Shown: positions 10,991-23,041 of the stretch, in pieces | Layout: every line of letters begins with the position of its first letter | Position numbering within the stretch: position 1 is the first letter of the stretch | Assembly: GCA_963969345.1 (NCBI GenBank) | Contig: OZ017766.1 | Span: 5,580,001 to 5,644,000 of the forward strand | Direction: 5' to 3' | DNA: 64,000 nt | DNA from: Turbatrix aceti | Taxonomy: Eukaryota; Nematoda; Chromadorea; Rhabditida; Panagrolaimidae | Program-made: the position numbers and the translations under genes | Notes under the pieces: generated by a model | Told to the model about the DNA's origin: nothing | The model's database searches: none | What the model saw: only the letters and a program-made list of their open reading frames with translations

Positions 10991-12734
10991 TCGTCATTCA
11001 GTTCTTCCGAAATTTGATTCATTCAACCGACGTTGCACATTTTTTCTAAATGGTTCTTTTTTCCACAGCAATTGCATTTCTTGTCATAAGCCAGACTGTT
11101 TCTAGTGCTTCGCGCATGTTGGCCGCCACAGAACTGTGCATGTATCGTTTGAATTTTCTCGGTGCTTCGCATCTCTATGATCTACATCTACTTACATATT
11201 GTTATAGACTTTGCCTTTGCATCGAATTCCTGACGATTCGTCTCAAATTGCATTGCATTCTTCAGTAAGTTGTCGATCGTAGTCAAAAATTAAGAGCATT
11301 CTTTAAGGCTTAATTTTTGAACTTCAAGGTTTTTGGTTCAATGAGTATTTTTGGGAACCCAAAGTTTCGCCGATGACCCCTAAAAAAGTGGTCCACTTAT
11401 AAAAATTTTATAGTACTGGAAAAATCGAGCAACCGGTGAACGCTTTGATCCATGCTTAATACCAAGGTAGTCATCATTACGCACGCAAACTGTCTGATTT
11501 AAATTTATGTACAATTTTTACCCTTTTTTAAAATCTTTTGAACCCACGTTGTAGAGGGCCTTAGATATATCCGCGATATTAGATTTTTTTAAATCGGATA
11601 TTGGGAATTTGGCTTCAGACGTGTTTTTCATCTTAAAATGTTTCACTACAAATGAGGGCCCAGAAGGCAGGGCGTACTATATAATATTTTTGGTGGAGAA
11701 ACGTTTGATTTCTTTCCTGGTGCAACTACATATACTGCTTTAGCGGATCTGTTTAGTACAAATAGTACTAACATCAAAAATTTCCAATAAGCCCTATTTT
11801 TCGAGCGGAACATCCACCGATCAAAATGTGTCGATCTAGAACCTACAAACCATAAAAACAAAGGATAATTTACCTATGGCAAAAACTAATTTACAAATTA
11901 TGACTAATTTTTTCAGATAACATAAAAGGTTGTTGGATCAAATAAAATTTTTTAGACAACTGCGGTCACTGGCTTTGTAAAAACATGAAACGATGTAATA
12001 TTGTTATTCACCTCATAATTATCCAATAAAAAGCGGCAATTGTTGAAAACAATATTTTGGACATGCCCAATCATCTACAGATGACCGCAAACGTAACAGA
12101 CAATAATTGGCTTCGGAGTGTTTGTATTAACGTTGACGTCCAAAAAGACATTTTCCGTGCCAAATTACACCTGGAAACCAAAAATCTTTTTTTTCCAGCG
12201 CTTCAGTAAACTATGGTTTCAGAAACTCGATGTAAGATTTTTTTTACCAGTGCATGCCCAGGGATGGGTACTGGTTTTTTTGTGTTATACATCGATCGAC
12301 GTCAAAAAGACATGTTTTCAGATTCCGGAGTCAAAACTTGCTGGAGATCCTTTCTCGAAAAGTCAGATGTTTTTTTGAGAAACTTAAATACACCGATCGA
12401 TATCTCGTGTCAAGATACATACCCCTGTTTACCAAAAATTAGATTTTTAGAAGCACTTTGAAATTTTGAAGTCAAAAATTTCCTAGCTCCAGAATCTAGT
12501 ATTTATCTGAAAAATTTATTAAGACCCGTTTGGAGCTTCGCATATATGTACGTCTTCTCGCCCTAAAACTTTTCCACAAAACATTTAAAGTTGTAAATTA
12601 GCCGGGTCGCGGAAAATGTTTTTAAAATTTATTTATTTCATACCAATTAAAAATAATTAAATGAATATTTATATGCATTCGTTTACCCGAGAAGTCATAT
12701 TTGTACCGTGTTCGTACGTCACAGATTTTACGAA
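10991..12734. other. Intergenic; contains a segment duplicated at 14.3 kb
   Basis: About 11,310-11,500 recurs at about 14,305-14,500 (TTTTTGGTTCAATGAGTATT, GGGAACCCAAAG, AACGCTTTGATCCATGCTT, GTAGTCATCAT). The two Cys-rich paralogue blocks therefore extend well upstream of the coding parts. At 12,630-12,660 the minus-strand AATAAATAAATTTT is the likely poly(A) region of the gene at 12,735. No convincing gene otherwise. Confidence 0.5.
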
Positions 12735-13638
12735 CTACGAACACGTCGTGATGGGACATCCGCTGCAGCTGACACTGACAAATTTAGGGTACAAGTCAGG
12801 ATATGTTACTACCGACAACCAATTAATACCGCTGTCGTCTAACTGGTCACCTCCCTGGTATACGACGCCGGTCGTTGATGTGACGCCGTCTGAATCCTGT
12901 GTACCACCCAGGATAACGTACATGGAGCAAGCGCCTGCATCGCAGTAGGGATACATCGTGACAGTGCTTGTGGATGATGACAGCGTGTAACAGGTGCCGT
13001 CGGCGTCGCAGCCGCAGAAGTCTGCGCAGTTCGTTCCACTAAGCGATCCCGCAGATACGGTACCGTCAAAGACATCCGACGCCGCAGGAGTCCAGTATTC
13101 TTCGGATCCTGATGAACAGGATTTACAACTCGCTGAAATTTTTTTGTCGTTTTTGTCACAAATGAAGATGCCGAAAGCGCAAAAGAACTCTTTTAATCAA
13201 AAAAAGAGCTCGTGACATGGATTTTTATGAAAAACACGTTGCAAAAGTTTCTGTGTTGGACAGTTCACCTTTTTTTTTAAATTTGCTTGCAGACCTTCTC
13301 TTAAAGTGCTCGAAAAACTTACTTCCATCTGAATACGTATAGCCACCACTTGCGAACGTAACACCGGTTGCGACGAATAGATACGAGCGATCTGACTCTG
13401 TCGGGCATGGATCGGTGGTCGTTGTCGTAGTTGTTGTCGTTGTAGTAGTCGTTGTTGTTGTTGTCGTAGTTGTTGTGGTATCTGCAGGTGGAGCAGCCGT
13501 AGTCGTTGCCGCAGGTGGTGGTGCAGCAGTTGTAGCCGGCACCGTTGCTCCCCCGCCTCTCGGGCGTGCTCGCATGCAGGCATTGATCGGTGACATCAAC
13601 GTGGATAACAAAACTACCAGGAAGAATGCCAGCTTCAT
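12735..13638 (-). CDS. Secreted Cys-rich protein with one module (237 aa)
   Basis: Paralogue of the gene at 2383-3982. Exon 1 is 13,638-13,323 and exon 2 is 13,132-12,735, with one phase-1 intron at the same place (GATGGAAGTAAGTT donor, TTTCAG acceptor before CGAGTTGT). Residues 1-20 form a signal peptide nearly identical to the paralogue's. An Ala/Pro/Thr linker ends in a run of more than 20 Thr, longer than in the two-module gene and encoded by ACN repeats prone to slippage. The single Cys module then reads DPCPTESDRSYLFVA, SCKSCSSGSEEYWTP, NCADFCGCDADGTCYTL, YPYCDAGACSMY and SVSCSGCPITTC, with a stop just after. The Thr run suggests a mucin-like O-glycosylated spacer (inference). Function unknown. 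Confidence 0.8.
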
Positions 13639-14510
13639 AATTGAAAAAAAAATTAAAAGCAAGCGATGATGAAGAAAGCAATGCTTGTGAATCTGATGCC
13701 CTTTTAAGAAGGAAGCAATTAATCTACTTCATATGAACCCAAGGAAGATCGAAGGGGGCGGTCGAGAATCTGTTGTTTAGGGGGCTCTTGCGGTCACGTA
13801 AACATGATTTTGACCTGCATCTTCAATTTGAAATCCGGATTTATAATTTATCGTTTGGTTTTTCTCTTTGTTTTTAAGGGCGATTCCGGTAGCGTCTTGA
13901 TACGTACGGATCAAATCCGGATTTCGGATTTCGTTCGGGTAACTGGATGGAGATTCTTTTTCCCGAGGGTCCGTTGGGGGGTTATCGCATCATTGAAACC
14001 TGGTTTAGGGGAAAAGTGATGTCAGATATCTTTCCGTGATCCGTCTGACCTTCTGATAGCATTCAGATTTTTTTTCTGCATGCTGAAAACCGGTTGATAC
14101 GGATCTTCTTGCGTTTTTTTTTATTCGTTTTTAAATAATTGGGGTCTTTCAAGGATCTTCCATGACTTTTCCCATCTTCATTTTTTTATTTACATTTGTG
14201 GAAATTTATGTTAGACACAAATTTTGATAATTTCATATCCGTAAAAAATTTTTAAATGATCGGAAATCATAAAAATAATTTTCAGCTATTTTTCATTCTT
14301 TGTGCCTTAATTTTTGAACTTTAAGATTTTTGGTTCAATGAGTATTTTCGGGAACCCAAAGCTTTGCCGATACCTATGACCCCTGAAAAAGTGCTTCACT
14401 GATAAAAATTTTATGTATACTGAAAGAATCGAGCAATCAGTGAACGCTTTGATCCATGCTTTGTACCCAATGGTAGTCATCATCACGCACGCGTGCGAGC
14501 ACGCCGTCTG
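13639..14510. repeat. Duplicated 5'-flank block, copy 3, plus distal duplicated segment
   Basis: The first 350 bp resemble the flanks at 3983 and 10,550 but are more diverged (GAAGCAATTAATCTACTTC, CTTGCGGTCACGTA, GATTTTGACCTGCAT). The segment 14,305-14,500 repeats 11,310-11,500. No gene seen. Confidence 0.55.
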
Positions 14511-16558
14511 ATGGAAGTTTACCTACTGCTTGGTACATGATGTCTTGTGTTCTTGTTCGTGTTTAAGCATACATATTCCTTAGTCAATTGCTTGTTTATG
14601 AGGCGCATTTTTTTTATTATTATCAGAAGGTCACATTTTCCTTCTTATCATCTCCGATGGGGTTTTGATAAAAAAAATTCCGGTTTTCTCGCGTGGTTTT
14701 TATTCTGGTCAATGAATTTGTTTAATAAATAAATGTTTTACGGTTAAATAAGTACGGAAACGAAACGAGATTTCTTGACGGAACAGAGGTCAAAGGGATT
14801 GAACATCCACAGCGCTACGCGAAACCGGTTCATTAAAGGGGATTTCGGGTACAATTGGTTGATAAAAATTTTGACATTGAAACGTGCATTTTTTAAGAGT
14901 TGTAAAACACAATTCGAATTTTGTTGACTTCAAATTACTAAAAACACAGTATTCGGTATCGTTAACATTTTTTTCGAAAAAAAAATTTTTCCTATTCAAA
15001 ATTTACAAAATGGCGCATTCTTTTTTGTTTTTTTTTACATATTTAATTTTCTCACAAAAAATTAAGTTATTCCGAGGTTTCCGAAATCTAAGTCAATATT
15101 TTTCTCTGCGTCACACGGTTTTTAATTAAAAAAAAATTACATTCATGCTCGATGATTAACAATTTCAAATTGAAAATATCCGTTATCAAGATTATCGGAT
15201 CGAAGCCGCCTTATTTTCCCCATACAATTTGAAAAGCAATCCGTTTCCGATTCTAAAAAAAAATAATAAGCAGTCTGGAAAAACACAAAAATGTGAACTT
15301 TGCGCCGAACATGAAAAAAAAAGCACGGATGACACTTGTTTTACTTACTCATTTTTTGTTGTGTCTCAACAATCCGCCAGGTGGTCAACAAAAATCCCAT
15401 TAAGAAACCTCGAGGGAGGATTAAAGAACGTGGAAGAAGAAAAGATTTACACTTTTATGTGTTGCTGGAAGTCAAATATTTATTGGCAGATGGTGTGAAC
15501 TCTGATTGACAACTGCTCTCTTTTCTTGTTCGAGGTGGCCCTCGAGCTTGGATTGATCAGGTTTGTAATCCCTGTTCTCTTGTTTCGCCTACAGAGATCA
15601 TTTTTTTGGGACACAAAGCTAGGGCGGTAAACAGAGGACAGAAGGTGGATGCCGTTTTTGTTTTTGCACGCAACAGAACATGTGCACTTGATGAGATGGA
15701 TGATGCCGTGATTGAAAAATTGACTAGAAACAGTTTGATTTTCAATTTTTTAGTACTAACATATAAAACTTACTCATAAAAACGTGTTCATAATTTAAAT
15801 TTTTTTTTCAGGTTCTAAAACAAAACAAACATTTTGGTCAGTTTAAAAAAATTGATATAATATTTTTTTTTTCTATTTTTTTTAATCTAAAGAAAAGATT
15901 TTAGTTTCAGAAAACAACAAATACATATTTTTTGATGCATGATTTTTTTAAACCGATTTGATTATTTCCGGTAGTCTGCCTAAAAAAATCAAATTTGTGA
16001 TTTTGACAAGAAACTGTTCGGGAAGCCACATTTTTCGAATTTTTTTGAAATTGTTGATTTTTGTTTAAAAATCTATTTTTTTCATTATTTTAAATTACTG
16101 ATTCTTTAGAAAAACTGTTGTCGAGTATTTTTTTGTTTTGTAGTCCAAAATTCACAATTATACAATTTTTACTCTGTTACAATGTGTTTTAGTGCTTGTT
16201 TTACGACTTTTTTCTATTTTTCCGTGATACTCTGATCTTTCTCCGGTTCGAGACAGAAGGGAAACGGATGTCTGGCGAACAAAAAATTGTTTTTCGCTTG
16301 AAACAACAAATCAAAAAAAGCGTGATTCTTCTTCAATTTTATCTTGTTGATTTTTTGAATTACTTTTTTAAAATATTTGGGGCGCATTGAAATTGTTGAA
16401 TTTCTTTGTGCCTCACGCATTCTTTGATCGGCTTTTTTTTAAGAGCTGACTGTTGGTTACGTGACCAAGTCTATTTGTTTTCTACCCATAATCTATGGCG
16501 CTATCATCAAAAACAGAGCCATTAGATTGGGAGAGCGGTTGGGGCACCAGACACTCAC
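14511..16558. other. Intergenic, AT-rich, no gene seen
   Basis: Long A- and T-runs with scattered short open frames lacking splice-supported continuity or domain signatures. I see no RNA gene or complete repeat here. Confidence 0.4.
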
Positions 16559-16729
16559 ATGCCCGTCCTCCGAGGGTCCATAGGGCTTCTTGGTGTCGTT
16601 CTGTGGTTGTCCTGCCTGATCTTTTGCTTGTGCTTGCCCTCAACCCAAGCGACCGACCGAGCGGGGCCCCTAATCACCTCCCAGGGTGCTTACATACCCG
16701 TGTTCGTGTTTGCGATAGCTGTAGTCTGA
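16559..16729 (+). CDS. Possible small secreted or membrane peptide (56 aa), doubtful
   Basis: The ATG opens a frame starting MPVLRGSIGLLGVVLWLSCL, a good signal peptide or membrane anchor. A short polar stretch follows, then a second hydrophobic end (VFVFAIAVV) before TGA. The region 16,500-17,000 is more G+C-rich than its surroundings. An overlapping 167-codon frame on the same strand starts at 16,495 and is less convincing. It could also be the first exon of a longer gene. No homologue is recognised. Confidence 0.2.
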   Translation: MPVLRGSIGLLGVVLWLSCLIFCLCLPSTQATDRAGPLITSQGAYIPVFVFAIAVV

Positions 16730-17281
16730 CTCCCGGGGTTTTTTTTTATTTGTTTGTCCGATGCTATGTTGATTTGTTGTTTTTTGATTCGACGCGCTAT
16801 CTCACATGCTTCAACTTTGTTGATCTTTGTCGGAGTTTAGGAACCTCCCACTTTGTGTCTGGGACGAATTGGACCATTGATCTGGCAGTCAATCTGGTGG
16901 CTATAAAATGGCATTGCCTGGGCAGTTACTTCGTCAGATGGCAGCGGCCATTCCGAGGATTGGATGGCATCAGTGCCGACTACTTGCTTTTACGGTGAAG
17001 GCTTGAAGGGTCAGGTTGGGGCCTTGAGGATTTTTTTCTGGTGAAAACTCAAATTGATCCCTGAAAAAAATTTTGAAAAAAAAATTTTGTGAACAGAAAA
17101 CCAAAAAAACCTTTTTTTTCAACGTAGAAAAAATATTTTTAGTGATTAGAAAACCAAAAAAAATTTTTCAAACATCCTCCAACCTTTGAACCTTCAATTT
17201 ACCCCAATTTCGAGTTTTACCTTTAAAAAAAATCAAAAACTAAAAACTATATTTTTTTGCGCTTTTCAGAAAACTAATACC

Positions 17282-18106
17282 ATGACTATCCTTAACAACA
17301 ACGTTCCCGCAATCACGCACGTGATCTTTGACTTTGACGGCGTCATCCAGGACACCGAGAGAATCTACTACGAAGCCGACGACTATGCCCTGCAGCACTA
17401 CGGCAACGGCAGAAGATTCAACAACTTCTTCAAGCAGGGCATGATGGGTCGCACGGCGCAGGACGGCATTCAGTGGCTCCTCAAAGTCACGAATCTCAAT
17501 GACAAGGTCACGTGGCAGGAGTACAACGAGCTCTACGAGCGACGATCCAAGGAGCTCTATCCGACGGCAAAGACGATGCCAGGTGTCAAAACGCTGGTGC
17601 ATCACCTGGTCGATAACGGCATTCAGATTGCCATTTGCACTTCTTCTGATGAAGAGGAATTTCAGTAAGTTTTTCTTGATGAAAAAAAATTTACCTGAAA
17701 AAAAAATTTTACCTGAAAAAAATTTTTATCTGAAAAAAATTTTTTTTTCAGAACGAAGGCACCCCAAAGCAGCGATGTCGTCCCCCTCTTCCCCCTGGTC
17801 GTCAAGTGTGCTTCGGATCCAGCGGTCAAGCGAGGCAAGCCCGCACCTGACCCGTATCTCGTGACGATGAAACGCTTCAAAGTTCCCCCGGTCGCGCCCC
17901 ACAACGTTCTCGTCTTTGAGGACTCAGCCAACGGCGCACGTGCTGCAGCGGCTGCGGGATGCACCGTCGTCTTTGTACCCCAGCCGGAGTACAAAACTCC
18001 CGACTGGGACAAATCAGTCGTCGACCTTAAACCCAAGGTTGCCGAAATCATCGATTCAATTGCAGACTTTGTACCTGAGAAGTACGGAATGCCAGCGATC
18101 TGCTAG
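17282..18106 (+). CDS. HAD-family phosphatase, pseudouridine-5'-phosphatase (HDHD1/PUDP) type
   Basis: Cytosolic hydrolase expected to dephosphorylate pseudouridine 5'-monophosphate or a related sugar phosphate. Exon 1 is 17,282-17,664 (donor CAGTAAGT) and exon 2 is 17,752-18,106, joined in phase 2 across an 87-bp intron. HAD motifs are intact. Motif I is FDFDGVIQDTE (nucleophile Asp17, acid/base Asp19), motif II ICTSS, motif III the Lys in RGKPAPDPY, and motif IV VFEDSANG. The cap domain lies between motifs I and II. The end DFVPEKYGMPAI resembles the vertebrate PUDP C-terminus. Length fits the family. The 3' splice site CTTTTCAG lies about 12 bp before the ATG, suggesting trans-splicing or a 5'-UTR intron. 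The intron holds three tandem TACCTGAAAAAAA-like units. Confidence 0.9.
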
Positions 18107-18813
18107 CAATTGTTTCAATACTTTTTTCAACTACCATTACCATGTGACATATTTTTTTTCATCAGGTTTACACTGCGTAAAAAAGTGCAATGTTTATACA
18201 TTTTTTGTGTCCAAGAAAAATAAAAATATCATGAAATATAATATTTATCCGCATTGAAAGTGATATTTATCGATCCATTCTGATTACCGATCATCGTACG
18301 CGTAACAGCAGCGATTATGTAACAAAATACATATCCGATGTTGTTTGCGCGTTCGTTCGTTCATTCGTACACATGCATACCCCCGTGCACTTGTAAATAT
18401 CTTGTATCCATCATCGAACAGAGAAGTGAAAAGTGTTAGATGTAGGATAATATTATCACAAGAGAACATCCCAATCGGATATCCATGAATGCATCCGTAG
18501 TATACGCAGCATCCATCACGCAGACGTCGATGATCAGTCACTCGATATCAGATAATTTACCTGTGCTGATCAGTGTAACACTTTTTCAACAGTGGATGGA
18601 TCCCGTTTATCACTCTTCATTGATGTGGTCATTTGTGTTGTTATCGACTAATAAAAAGTAGCTCGTAGTATCATAGTAATAGTTGCAATAAATTGGTACT
18701 TATTTGTTTTACAGGTATTTTGATTAATTAATTAAAAATGTTTTGACTCTTGATTGTGTTATATTATTTTCAGAAAACCCAAAAAATTCGAGCTATCAGC
18801 GAGTGAATGAGAA
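18107..18813. other. Intergenic between phosphatase and MLT-10-like gene 1
   Basis: An AATAAAAATATC near 18,220 is a plausible poly(A) signal for the phosphatase. A TATTTTCAG at about 18,766-18,774 lies about 40 bp before the MLT-10-like start and could be a trans-splice acceptor. No gene in between. Confidence 0.4.
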
Positions 18814-21800
18814 ATGAGTTCGGAATCTCCGGGCAAGAGCCGATTTACTGTTCTACTGATTTTACTCCTGAGCAGTATTACTGTGGCAGTGAAAATCACA
18901 AAAACTCTTCAGCCTATTCAACTCAATACGACATTTACAACCCAGAAGGACAACATAACGTTCGTTCATCTCAATGAAAAAGATTCTCAAAACATGAAAA
19001 ATAAATGGCACGAACAGGCAATTAGCGGCCTCATGGCTGCTATTGCCATGAAAAAGTAAGCTGAGTTTTTGCAATTATAAAAAAATTTATTTGATTATTG
19101 AAATTATTTTTAAATTTAAGAACAATTTTAATTTAAAAAAATGTGCATTTATAAAAATTTAATTTTTTTGTGACCACAAATATTATCGGTTATTATCATC
19201 ATCCTAATCACTAAACTCTCAATATAATCTCTATAATCTCAAAAAGTAGTCTCACCTCCAAAAATAACCAATCCATAAATCCACCCAAAAATTAGTCATT
19301 AATCAAATCTCTTTGCAGTGCAAAGTATCTGTCAGACCGAGAAAAGGAAACGATGGAGCAATGCTCGCAGAACGCAAAAACCCTTGATGTACACGCCAAC
19401 TGTATCCTCCCCGCAATCGCTGTCTCACGTCAACGCCGACTCTACAAGAACGAACCCCCAATCCGTCAGAAGAAGCCACCACCGAGGAAAAATGCAAGGC
19501 CTTTGGCAACTTCGAAGCGATTTGAAAAATACCGATCTAAAATTATCAATCAATCAGCGACCAAGCAAATGGACAAGATTTTCGAACGAGGTTCGAAAAA
19601 GCCTTTTTTAGGGGCTAAAAACAAAGAGAAATTATTTGCAACGGCGAAACGAGTCAAATTCAATTCTGGTGCATTTCAAAGAAAAAACAGATCGTTGGCG
19701 TTTTCTACGCGGAAAACGAAGAGAATGAAACGTGAGAGTAAAATCGTTCAACGAAAAAGCTTCGAAATGGTACATGGAGCGAGAAAAAACACTTTTTTTG
19801 GACACTTTGCTGACATGTTTATGAAAGAAGTTCTGAAAGCGAAGAATAAAACTTCATTCGAGCCGTATGTTTTTTGTTAATATTTTTTTTTGTTTGAATT
19901 TACATAAATTTAATTTAAAAAAGTGTTTTTTCATTTTTTTACTTTTTTTGTCAAAATTGTGTTCAAAAATTCAAATTTCAGATTTCTGTTTCATTTTTTG
20001 ATTTATTAGAAAATAGAAAAATTTGAATTTCTTAAGATTTTTTTCAAAAACAAAATTTCAGTTGGCAAAAAATTATAGCGGATGCTCGAATTATTGACAG
20101 TCGCCGAAAAATGGAACGAAATCAAAGATCTCGCTTTAAGAAATTCATGCAGGACAACGGAGATATGGATGTTCGACAAATTGAAGCACTCATGGACTCT
20201 TTAGCCAGCGATAGCCCAAGGCTTTGCATTCCGGTTATATTTTTTGCCGCTTAAATGCCGTTTAAATGCAAATTTGCAAAATAACCGACATTATACGGTC
20301 GAATATTGCTGGCCGCTTATATCGCAAAAAATAACCGGGTAGGATATGAAGTTAGAATAAAGTCAAAGAAAATAACCGTCTCAGTTTTGGACAGGTTGCA
20401 TAAAAATTTGAAAATAACCGAGTCATTTTTTTCATTTTCAGTCGAATGTCCCCCTTTTTGGTCCAAATTTGCACGCTTATTTTACGTTTTTTATGCGGTT
20501 CATGATTTAGGGGGACGGTTAAAAAAGTCGAAAATAACCGCCGTATAACCCGGTTATTTTAAGTCGCGGAAAATAACCGGGCCGTATAACCCGGTTATTT
20601 TCGGGAAATGAAAATAACCGAATAACCGACCCGGTTATTCGTCATTCCGTTCCGCTTCGTTATATAACCGGAATGCAAAGCCTTGGTTGGCACCGGTAAT
20701 ATCAACAAAGCTAAGCTTTTGAAGGAATTCAAATCTCCAAATTCAAAGATTTCCGGAAATAAATCAGCAGTAGTCAAAAATTTTTTACTTCTCCTGCGCG
20801 AAGGCATCAAGCTGGCGTACATGTTTAATTCCCAGAATACGACAGATTTTGACAGCAAAACGATCAGACTGTTGTCTCCGAAATTTTTTAGCATATTTCC
20901 GACCAACAGTGAGGATTCTGATAACCAGGTACAATTTATATAAAAAAATGTGTTGGTAAAAATTTTTTTAAATAAATTTTAGTTGGACATTTTGTCGCCA
21001 TCGATACTTTCTCTGCAGTCAAATGGAACAAATAAACTCGAACAAAGTCTTTCCCTTCCAAATCTGATTTCAACATTTTCAACAACAGATCAGCAAAAAT
21101 GGCTCGATTTCATCTTTGAAGCCACCGACATTCAAAAATCCATTTCGCAAGCTGACATTTTTCCGGCTGAAGCGCAGTTGAAGCGCAAAAAAAGGTACGA
21201 AGAAGAAATGAGGGGCCCCGACGGGCAAAAACTGTACCTGACCAAGGAAGACGCAATCAGGGTCCTCGGACCTGGATATGGCAGGCACATTGACGTTTTT
21301 GAACGCCTCGCTACGACTTACAGCCTCCAGCAAGCAACCGCGATCAATGAAACTGGATTTGCGATTTTGAGTAAACAACAGCTGAGGATGTTTTACGGTC
21401 CAGAATCACCGTACGCGGATTCTGCGGTGCTGAAAAAATTGTTGGCACTCAAGGATGACGAAATTCTTCATCGAATCGAGGATGACATTGCGATGTTGGC
21501 CAGACCGAAGAGATATAAGCGGGATATTGTCATGTCCATTATGAAAAATTTTCACGTGACGAATGATCCGCCGATGTTGAGTCAGCTTTATGTGAGTTTT
21601 TTTTTGAAACAAATTTTTTTTACTTTTTTTTCGTTTTCTTAAAATTTATTTTTTAACGTTCAAAATAAATTCTATTTTTTTCAAAAAATAGTTTTTTTAA
21701 TTTTTTCATTTCTAAAAATGTTTTTTATGTTCAAAAAAATTTTTTTTCTGATACTTCACAAGTTTTTTGAATTAAAAAAATTTAATTTTTTAAATAATTA

Positions 21801-22342
21801 AAAAAATTCATTTGTAGCTCCTGAGTCCCATGCTGCAAGGAATGGTCGTCGGAAGCGCCGCAGTACTCGGTCCAATCATTCTGAGTCCCGTTTGCATGGT
21901 TCCAATCATTATGAGTCCCCGTGTCTTATCGCCGACCATCCTGGATCCCATTGCCATGGCTCCTATGATTTTAACGTAAGTCAAACAAAAAATAATTTTA
22001 CTTATAAAAAACTTTTATTTTAGACCATTCGTCCTGCATCCATTCATTCTGTGTCCCGGTGTGTTTAACCCCTTCATCCTGTCGCCCTTCGTCATCGCGC
22101 CTTTCATTCTATCTCCCCAAGCTTTTTCACCCATTGTTCTGAGCCCTTTCCTGTTTTCACCTTTCATCTTCACGCCTCACGTCGGTACACCCCTAATTGT
22201 TTCCCCATTTGTTCTAACTCCAATTGTTTTTTCGAACCTTGCACTTTTTGCTGTTATTTTGTCTCCGAATGCGTTATCGCCTCTCATCGAATCCAAGCTT
22301 TTCTACTCTGAAGTTATTTTGTCTCCCAGTTGGCTGAGTTGA
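18814..22342 (+). CDS. MLT-10-like protein 1 (DUF644 + Pro-rich repeats), exon 3 interrupted by a MITE
   Basis: Secreted cuticle/moulting protein family known from C. elegans MLT-10. Exons: 18,814-19,055, 19,319-19,864, 20,062-20,928, 20,983-21,591, 21,818-21,975 and 22,024-22,342. Exon 1 encodes a signal peptide and [16 protein letters not shown]. Exon 2 has [20 protein letters not shown] (DUF644 start) and a basic region ending [16 protein letters not shown]. Exon 4 carries RLLSP-type, [20 protein letters not shown] and [18 protein letters not shown] segments. Exons 5-6 encode the repeat (F/V)(I/V)LSPxVxxP, ending VILSPSWLS. An inverted-repeat element at 20,216-20,686 puts a TAA in frame at 20,252. 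Removing 467 bp restores [11 protein letters not shown] and the correct phase. The gene may be dead, unfixed in the population, or spliced around the insertion. Confidence 0.85.
20216..20686. mobile_element. MITE inside coding exon 3, built of AAAATAACCG motifs
   Basis: Termini CCAAGGCTTTGCATTCCGG and its reverse complement form inverted repeats of about 24 bp. The interior is a thicket of AAAATAACCG and its inverse CGGTTATTTT in both orientations. No coding capacity. I cannot identify a direct target duplication (left flank GCGATAGC, right flank TTGGCACC), so the superfamily is open. Confidence 0.75.
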
Positions 22343-23041
22343 AAAAAAATTTATTTGCATTCGAAACTTTTAGGAACTTTTTTTAATTTTTAGATCGTTT
22401 TACATTTATGCATAAAAATAAAAATTGAATTGATATTTAATAAAAATTAATAAAACGCAAAATATTGACTGTCCACCAAAAAAAACAAAAAAACATATAC
22501 GCATACCGTAACCCTTTCCGACCTGCAAATAAATATTACACCAAAAATCGAACATCCGTAAAAATAATTATTACACTGCGAACGAACGATATCCAACAGC
22601 CGTCGCCATTTCTTGCGTCAGAAAAAAAACGCGTAATAATGCATTTTTTTGCGAATCGTCAAGTTTTTCAATCCTGGTTTCGCAAAAATGTAGACTAATT
22701 AATCGCCAACCCAGAAATAAATAAGGTGAACGATGGATGGGTGGAAGAGACGTTCACTCAATTTTCGTGAGTAATCTCGTCGTTTCTGGATGAGGCGGGG
22801 GTTACGGTGCAAAATCCATCCACGAAGCGACAAGGCAAGAGGAAAGAAAACGTAGGGCAGATAAACACAACATTACTAATCCATACTAAATATTGTTTGT
22901 TCGATCAGTGGTTTTGACATTTTTTTGTAATTTTAAATTGAAATTGTTGGATTTTTTCCGTTCGCAAAAAAATTTTTTTCAATTGTGTTTTTTTTGTTAA
23001 TAAATAGATAAGTTTTTCTAAAAAGTTCTACATTTTTTATA
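22343..23041. other. 3' flank of MLT-10-like gene 1, no gene seen
   Basis: An AATAAAAATTAATAAAAC around 22,437-22,456 is a likely poly(A) region. The rest is AT-rich non-coding sequence up to the TA target site of the next element. Confidence 0.4.

Noticed and set aside
16495..16998. 167-codon + strand frame
   Set aside because: No domain, odd composition, no splice support. The overlapping signal-peptide frame at 16,559 looks slightly better but is itself doubtful.
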